The translations under genes and the position numbers were made by a program. From Trebonia kvetii (lineage in GTDB: Bacteria > Actinomycetota > Actinomycetes > Streptosporangiales > Streptosporangiaceae): a stretch of 64,000 nt of DNA. Below, piece after piece: positions 59,562 through 64,000 of the stretch. Each line of letters starts with the position of its first letter. Position 1 is the first letter of the stretch. The notes beneath the pieces are model-generated. The model was not told the DNA's origin. It did no database searches and worked only from the letters and a program-made list of their open reading frames with translations. The DNA lies in NCBI RefSeq assembly GCF_007827045.1, contig NZ_RPFW01000006.1:1-64000 (forward strand), read 5' to 3'.

Positions 59562-60400
59562 TTGCCCTCACCCAGTTCGATCGGCACGCCAACCAGCGAG
59601 CCGTATTCGGTCCATGATCCGTCGTAGTTCTTCACGTTCGGCTGGCCGAGGATCTCGTGCAGCACGAACCAGGTGTGCGCCGAACGCTCGCCGATCCTGC
59701 AGTACGCGATCGTGTCCTTGCCGAAGTCGACGCCGGCCTCGTCCTGGTACAGGGCGGTGAGGTCGTCGTCGGACTTGAAGGTGCCGTCCTCGTTCGCGGC
59801 CTTGGACCACGGGACGTTCTTCGCGGTGGGGATGTGACCGCCGCGCTGCGCCTGCTCCTGCGGCAGGTGCGCCGGGGCGAGCAGCCGCCCGGCGAACTCG
59901 TCGGGCGAGCGGACGTCGACGAGGTTACGCTTGCCGATCGCGTCGATGACCTCGTCCCGCTTGGCGCGGAGCGCCGCGTCCTGCTCGGAGGCGGTGTAGC
60001 TGGTCTTGTCCCTGGCCGGCACGTCGGTGCTCAGCTCGCGGGAGTCGAGCTCCCACTTCTTGCGGCCGCCGTCGAGCAGCAGCACCTTGTCGTGCCCGTA
60101 CAGCTTGAAGTACCAGTAGGCGTAGGCCGCGAACCAGTTGTTGTTGCCTCCGTAGAGGACCACGGTGTCGTCGTTGGAGATGCCCCGCTCGGAGAGCAGG
60201 GCCTCGAAGCCGACCTTGTCGACGAAGTCGCGGCGGACCGGGTCCTGTAGGTCCTTCTTCCAGTCGATCTTGATCGCGCTGGGGATGTGCCCCTTGTCGT
60301 ACGCGCTCGTGTCCTCATCTACCTCGACGATGACGGTGCCAGGCGCGCCAATCTGGGCCTCGACCCAGTCGGCGTCGACTAGGACGTCGGAACGGCTCAT
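59558..60400 (-). CDS. sseA: Thiosulfate sulfurtransferase (rhodanese) SseA/CysA type
   Basis: 280 aa, two rhodanese domains. The second has the active site IAYCRIGERSAHTWFVL with the persulfide Cys (about residue 233). The first (VLYGGNNNWFAAYAYWYFK) lacks the Cys, as usual. ATG 60400 overlaps the DUF4395 gene end; the much longer frame upstream is a shadow. Confidence 0.92.
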   Translation of the reverse strand: MSRSDVLVDADWVEAQIGAPGTVIVEVDEDTSAYDKGHIPSAIKIDWKKDLQDPVRRDFVDKVGFEALLSERGISNDDTVVLYGGNNNWFAAYAYWYFKLYGHDKVLLLDGGRKKWELDSRELSTDVPARDKTSYTASEQDAALRAKRDEVIDAIGKRNLVDVRSPDEFAGRLLAPAHLPQEQAQRGGHIPTAKNVPWSKAANEDGTFKSDDDLTALYQDEAGVDFGKDTIAYCRIGERSAHTWFVLHEILGQPNVKNYDGSWTEYGSLVGVPIELGEGK

Positions 60401-60867
60401 GGCTGAGAAACCTCCTTGTTCGGCCCGCCCCGCTGGGCTAGCCGGATTCTTTGAATGAACAGGTACATCTGGCAACCAAGGCAGAAGTCGAACGCCGCGT
60501 TGAGAAACGCGGCCGCCAGGGCGAACGCGGCGAAGACTACCCCGAGCACCGGCACGCCAGCGGCGAAGCCTATGGTGCCGATCGCGGCGAACACCATGCC
60601 CACGCCTTGCGCGAAGCGCGGTGGCGCTTCCGCCTCGGTTTTTGTCGGTGGCCCGAGCCGTGGCCGGACCAGGGAACGGAAGATGAACCCGTAGGGCGCG
60701 TAGCGCAGCCCGGCAAGCGCTCCCACGGCGAACACCAAGGTCTGCAGGAACAGCAGCCACCCGGCGGCGGGATGCGAAACACCTGCCGTGACCACGACAA
60801 CGGCGAGCACGACGGTGGTGATTACCGCGCCGAAACGCGGTCCTCGCGCGTCGATGGTCATGATCAT
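60397..60867 (-). CDS. DUF4395 membrane protein
   Basis: 156 aa from MIMTIDARGPRFGAVI. About four membrane segments and a C-terminal FDFCLGCQMYLFIQRI, with paired Cys facing the cytoplasm. DUF4395 proteins accompany sulfurtransferases and are proposed to help sulfur transport; function unproven. ATG 60867 or 60861. Confidence 0.85.
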   Translation of the reverse strand: MIMTIDARGPRFGAVITTVVLAVVVVTAGVSHPAAGWLLFLQTLVFAVGALAGLRYAPYGFIFRSLVRPRLGPPTKTEAEAPPRFAQGVGMVFAAIGTIGFAAGVPVLGVVFAAFALAAAFLNAAFDFCLGCQMYLFIQRIRLAQRGGPNKEVSQP

Positions 60868-61184
60868 GCTCCCAGTCGCAGGTGAGATGGCCAGCCTTTC
60901 TCCGCCTACCTGGGGCAGCAACTGCTACACAGGCGCGGCGGACACCGGGCGCGGACACATCGCGGTCGCAACCCGGCAGTAGTCGACGGCTCGCCGCCTG
61001 GTAAGCAGCATGTCCAACACGCTCACGCCTCCGGCGGACACGGCCGGCCCGCGGCGCGGCGCCGTCCGCTCTGCGGATGATCGTGGCGTTCGGTAGGACA
61101 CGTACCAGATGGTATTCACCGATGGGACCGCTGTCACCCGGCCGGATGGCACGGCACCCGTTGTCGGCTTATTTAGTAGGGAAC
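60868..61184. other. Gap between the sseA operon and the thioredoxin gene
   Basis: No gene found. Should contain the promoter of the DUF4395-sseA-DUF1416 operon. A short frame at 60925-61188 (minus) has no family resemblance. Confidence 0.5.
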
Positions 61185-61703
61185 TCAAGCCTGTCCACCG
61201 CCGCGCAGCACCAGGTCCAGGGCGCCCTGCAGATCAGCCTTGCGGGGCTGGCCCGACGCACGGCTCGCGATGCCGCCGCTGGCGTCGAGCACAAGAACAG
61301 TTGGCGTGGAGAGAACGTGCAGCCGCTTGGTGAGGTCCATCCGGTTGGCCGCGTCGATCTCGACGAAGGCCACGCCGTCGCGCTCGCCCGCCATCGTGGT
61401 GAGCAGTTCCCTTGTCGGCCCGCAGAAGGTGCAGAAATCGGTGGAGAACTGGACGAGGGTCGCCTGCCGCCCGAGCGGCGCACCCAGGTCGGCGGCGGTC
61501 AGCACGCCCGCGGCCGACGGGGCCTGGCGGAACTGGCCCTGGCGCCGGCGCAGCGCGAAGCCAGCCGCGGAAGACGCGACAAGGACAACCACTACCGCTA
61601 TCAGGCCACCGAGCACGCATAGTGCAGCACCGCGATGGCCGGCGACTATTCCCAGCTTGCGCAGAATGCGTACCGAGTTAGTCGGCCTTGACCGCGATGG
61701 CAC
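61185..61703 (-). CDS. Membrane-anchored thioredoxin-like protein
   Basis: 172 aa with one membrane segment (LCVLGGLIAVVVVLVASSAAGF) and a thioredoxin fold: LVQFSTDFCTFCGPTRELL (CTFC) and STPTVLVLD with the cis-Pro. GTG 61703 lies inside the end of the anti-sigma gene; GTG 61616 is an alternative giving a shorter tail. It is the last gene of a sigma/anti-sigma/thioredoxin operon. Confidence 0.8.
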   Translation of the reverse strand: MPSRSRPTNSVRILRKLGIVAGHRGAALCVLGGLIAVVVVLVASSAAGFALRRRQGQFRQAPSAAGVLTAADLGAPLGRQATLVQFSTDFCTFCGPTRELLTTMAGERDGVAFVEIDAANRMDLTKRLHVLSTPTVLVLDASGGIASRASGQPRKADLQGALDLVLRGGGQA

Positions 61704-62442
61704 CCTTCTTGCCGACGGTGATCTGGAAGCTCTCCACGTCGTTAGCGTTCATCGCGGCGGACGCGGGGTACCAGACCGTGCCCTCGTCGTAGTCGGTCAG
61801 CCAGCTGCCGGCCAGGACCCGGTGCCCGGCGGCGTCGACCACCCACAGCTGGCAGTTGGTGCCGATGGGGATGCCGGTGACCTCGGTGTCGAGCTGGGTG
61901 CCCCAGCCCACCGACCGATACTTGACCGTCGCGGTCATCCCTGCCGAATGCCCTGTCACGGTCTCCCACGTGCCGCCCGCCCCGGACGTCACGCCCCCAT
62001 TCTGCGCCGGGCTCAAGCCGAGACGCAGCCCGCCGAAGACGCCCACCGCGATGATCAGCGCGGCCGCCACGGTGAGGCTAGCACTCCACCACCGGCGCCG
62101 GCGCTGGCGCGCCGCCGTCAGGTCGAGCACGGTGGCGAGCAGCTCACGGGGCGGCTCGGCGTTCCTCGCCAGCCCGGCCCCGTTGGCGCCGCCATGGGGC
62201 GACTCGTCGGCGGCGAGCGCGAAGGCCTCCGCCGGGGACACCCTGGCGAGCAGGGCAGGCAGGCCGGCCAGGCTGGCGAGCTCGTCCCTGCAGTCCCTGC
62301 AGGTGGCCAGGTGCGCGTCGACGAGCGCGCGCTCCGCCGGATCAATGGCGCCGAGCACGTAGACACCGAGCGACAGCCTGGTCTCCGCACAGTCCATGGA
62401 TCGGTGGAACTGGGGCGTCGCCCCTCCGGATGAATGTGTCAT
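61678..62442 (-). CDS. Anti-sigma factor (zf-HC2 plus RskA-type)
   Basis: 254 aa. Zinc-binding anti-sigma domain with VDAHLATCRDCRDELASL (HxxxCxxC). One membrane segment (WWSASLTVAAALIIAVGVFGG) and an external RskA-like domain with GTNCQLWVVDAAGHRVLAGSW. It should hold the sigma factor encoded just upstream. ATG overlaps the sigma stop as ATGA. Confidence 0.9.
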   Translation of the reverse strand: MTHSSGGATPQFHRSMDCAETRLSLGVYVLGAIDPAERALVDAHLATCRDCRDELASLAGLPALLARVSPAEAFALAADESPHGGANGAGLARNAEPPRELLATVLDLTAARQRRRRWWSASLTVAAALIIAVGVFGGLRLGLSPAQNGGVTSGAGGTWETVTGHSAGMTATVKYRSVGWGTQLDTEVTGIPIGTNCQLWVVDAAGHRVLAGSWLTDYDEGTVWYPASAAMNANDVESFQITVGKKGAIAVKAD

Positions 62443-63056
62443 GGCGCAAGCCCCCTTTCCTGAAGAGCAAGCCTGAGCGCCTTCAGCGCGTAATACGTTC
62501 GCGACTTAACGGTCCCCGCCGGAATTCCCAGGGCTGCCGCCGCCTCGGCGACAGAACAGCCCCGGTAGTAGGTCTCGACGATGACCGACCGGTGATCGGG
62601 GCGCAGAGACGCCAGCGCCTCAGCGACCGCCCAGGACTCGAGCGTGCGATCGGCGTCGTCTTGCGCGGGCAGCGTGTCGAACGCTTCCTGCCCGGTCTCT
62701 GGTGGCCGGGACTGGCGCGCCCGGTAGGCGTCCACCGCGAGGTTGCGAGCCACGGCAAACAGCCAGGGGCGCGCGGGCCGGTCGGCAAGCGCCTCCGGAT
62801 GCCGCCAGGCGCGCACCATGGTCTCTTGCACGAGGTCCTCCGCCTTCTGCCTGTCACCTCCGGTCAGGTGCAGGGTGTACCGAAGCAGGGCGCCGCCATG
62901 TTCGGCGTACAGCGCCCTGACAAAGGCATCGTCGGCCATGCGTTGGCCGCTGGCGGGTGCGGTGCTCGGCACATTAGGAAGAACGTCCGGATCGGGCGGC
63001 CGGTTCAACGGCGGCGAAACATCTCGCTGCCAGGGCTGACCGGGGTCGTTGCTCAC
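62439..63056 (-). CDS. ECF RNA polymerase sigma factor
   Basis: About 205 aa. Region 2: FVRALYAEHGGALLRYTLHLT, AEDLVQETMVRAWRHP. Region 4: LRPDHRSVIVETYYRGCSVAEAA, LGIPAGTVKSRTYYALKALRLAL. It is similar to SigL/SigK-type ECF factors paired with RskA anti-sigmas. The frame begins with TTG 63062; GTG 63056 is chosen. The first 40 aa are Pro-rich, and ATG 62939 could be the real start. Confidence 0.88.
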   Translation of the reverse strand: MSNDPGQPWQRDVSPPLNRPPDPDVLPNVPSTAPASGQRMADDAFVRALYAEHGGALLRYTLHLTGGDRQKAEDLVQETMVRAWRHPEALADRPARPWLFAVARNLAVDAYRARQSRPPETGQEAFDTLPAQDDADRTLESWAVAEALASLRPDHRSVIVETYYRGCSVAEAAAALGIPAGTVKSRTYYALKALRLALQERGLAP

Positions 63057-63146
63057 GCTCAACCCATATACCGGGCCGGAGCGCCAGGAAGCAACCGCAT
63101 CGAGTTGATCAGTTACCCCTTGTATTCCGAGTGTCGGGTGTGGCCG

Positions 63147-63407
63147 TCATCCGCCGGCGAACGGCGGCAGGACCTCGATGACCGCGCCCTCGCTGAGCAC
63201 GATCGATTCTTTGTCCGCCTTACCCACTGGATCCGCGTTGACTAGGAACGACGATCTCGCCAGCACGGCCGCCAGGCGGCTGTCCGATGCCCTGCTCGCG
63301 ACAACGGCGTTGAGGGCATCGCGAAGGGTTACCGCCTCCAGGGACTCCTCCGCCATCCCCGCGGCTTCCTTCGCAGCGGCCCAGTACCTGATGGTGATCT
63401 TGACCAT
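63147..63407 (-). CDS. MoaD/ThiS-family sulfur carrier protein
   Basis: 86 aa. ITIRYWAAAKEAAGMAEESL at the start and VIEVLPPFAGG at the end. The terminal Gly-Gly is the thiocarboxylate site of ubiquitin-like sulfur carriers. ATG 63407. It is divergent from glnR. Confidence 0.9.
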   Translation of the reverse strand: MVKITIRYWAAAKEAAGMAEESLEAVTLRDALNAVVASRASDSRLAAVLARSSFLVNADPVGKADKESIVLSEGAVIEVLPPFAGG

Positions 63408-63426
63408 GTGCGATATCCTCACTTCA

Positions 63427-63461
63427 ACGGGACCTAGGGCGCTGTTGCCCCCGGGTCCCGT
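63427..63461 (+). terminator. T-tailed hairpin in the moaD/glnR gap
   Basis: ACGGGACC and GGTCCCGT pair around a 19-base loop and TTTTGTTT follows on the plus strand, a rho-independent-like form. It lies between two divergent genes, so it may act on a leader transcript of glnR. Confidence 0.55.
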
Positions 63462-63521
63462 TTTGTTTATACAGGGTACTGATGGCGTTAATCGCGCCAG
63501 CAAGACTGGAGGTGGCATCGG

Positions 63522-64000
63522 TTGAGCGAGTTGCTGTTGGTGACCAGCGTCCTTGAGCCCTCGTCGGAGGTCCTGCCCGCGCTTGGCCTGCTGCTGCACT
63601 CCGTTCGCGTCCTCCCGGCCGACGCCTCCGCCCTTGTCGAGGCCCCGCCGACGGACGTCGTCCTTGTCGATGCACGCCGCGACCTCGCGCACGCGAAGAG
63701 CATCTGCCGCCTGCTGCACACCACGGGGCTTGACTGCCCCATGCTCGCCATCGTCACCGAGGGCGGCCTTGCCGCGATCAGCGCGGAGTGGAACGCTGAC
63801 GACGTGATCTTGAACACGGCCGGCCCGGCCGAGGTGGAGGCCAGGCTCAGGCTTGCCATCGGCCGCCGCGCCCTGCGCACCGCCGCGGACACGCCGGACG
63901 AGATCAGGTCCGGGGACCTGGCCATTGACGAGGCGACCTACTCGGCGCGGCTGCGCGGCCGCGTGCTCGACCTCACGTTCAAGGAGTTCGAGCTGCTCAA
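63522..64000 (+). CDS. glnR: Nitrogen regulator GlnR (OmpR-like), partial at the right edge
   Basis: The frame opens at TTG 63522 after GGAGGTGG and stays open to the window end (about 159 codons). It reads SELLLVTSVLEPSSEVLPALGLLLHSVRV, then VTEGGLAAISAEWNADD, GPAEVEARLRLAIGRR and RVLDLTFKEFELLK, matching actinobacterial GlnR. The receiver domain lacks a full acidic pocket, as in GlnR. The winged helix is cut by the edge. It has no stop here, so it was easily missed. Confidence 0.9.
   Translation, partial: MSELLLVTSVLEPSSEVLPALGLLLHSVRVLPADASALVEAPPTDVVLVDARRDLAHAKSICRLLHTTGLDCPMLAIVTEGGLAAISAEWNADDVILNTAGPAEVEARLRLAIGRRALRTAADTPDEIRSGDLAIDEATYSARLRGRVLDLTFKEFELL

Noticed and set aside
59558..60958. 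466-codon version of sseA
   Set aside because: The front third is out of the real frame and antisense-like; ATG 60400 with ATGA coupling fits the family length.

Overview
The window is high-GC actinobacterial chromosome. BldC, a GlnR-type regulator at the right edge, a rex-hemA-hemC-hemD-hemB run, the mini ribosomal protein bS22, the MurT/GatD pair and a MazG-SurA-Mfd block all point to a filamentous actinomycete. The exact genus is not readable from the sequence. No rRNA, tRNA, CRISPR array or prophage was found.

Left end (1-11 kb): mobile-element debris followed by a surface-sugar locus. A 5'-truncated group II intron (reverse transcriptase, maturase and HNH parts plus RNA domains V-VI) sits inside the remnant of an IS630-type transposase gene. 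Next come a GSA-aminomutase-like aminotransferase, an AT-richer CapK/PaaK-like adenylating enzyme, an internally deleted sugar epimerase remnant, a PIG-L deacetylase, a hexose-1-phosphate cytidylyltransferase-like gene, two C-methyltransferase-family genes, an ECF sigma factor and a WbaP-type polyprenyl-phosphate sugar transferase. About 0.8 kb without a gene follows.

Core block (11.8-25.8 kb): mazG, a SurA-like lipoprotein and mfd; a nucleotide-sugar epimerase; a methyltransferase overlapping an APS kinase fused to a degenerate ATP-sulfurylase-like domain; a decayed 2-oxoglutarate oxygenase gene; a DUF4229 protein; a threonine dehydratase; bldC; a proline-rich HEXGH metalloprotease-like protein with a small acidic partner; and a PLDc_N membrane protein.

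Heme and cytochrome c block (26-41.3 kb, almost all minus strand): rex-hemA-hemC-hemD-hemB, a primase/polymerase-like gene with a changed active site, hemL, a histidine phosphatase, resA, resB and ccsB. No ccdA is present between resA and resB. A Rex operator lies upstream of rex. Upstream are a glutaredoxin-like protein, a Tyr/Gly/Ser-repeat protein carrying an ABM domain, bS22 and an excisionase-type HTH protein.

Right half (41.5-64 kb): an AcuC-like deacetylase, proC, ygfZ, a Fur-family regulator, a structured leader with a 12-codon ORF, nitrobindin, a DsrE protein, gatD-murT, a pair of membrane proteins resembling conjugation-type coupling ATPases without a P-loop plus a GntR/UTRA regulator, pstSCAB with 11-nt-phased PhoP-box-like repeats, phoU, sseA with partners, an ECF sigma/anti-sigma/thioredoxin operon, a MoaD/ThiS protein and the start of glnR.

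The least explained items are the pseudo-ATPase pair with its GntR gene, the 45.4-kb mini-ORF RNA, a 39-bp repeat translated in frame inside two unrelated genes, and the Tyr-rich ABM protein.
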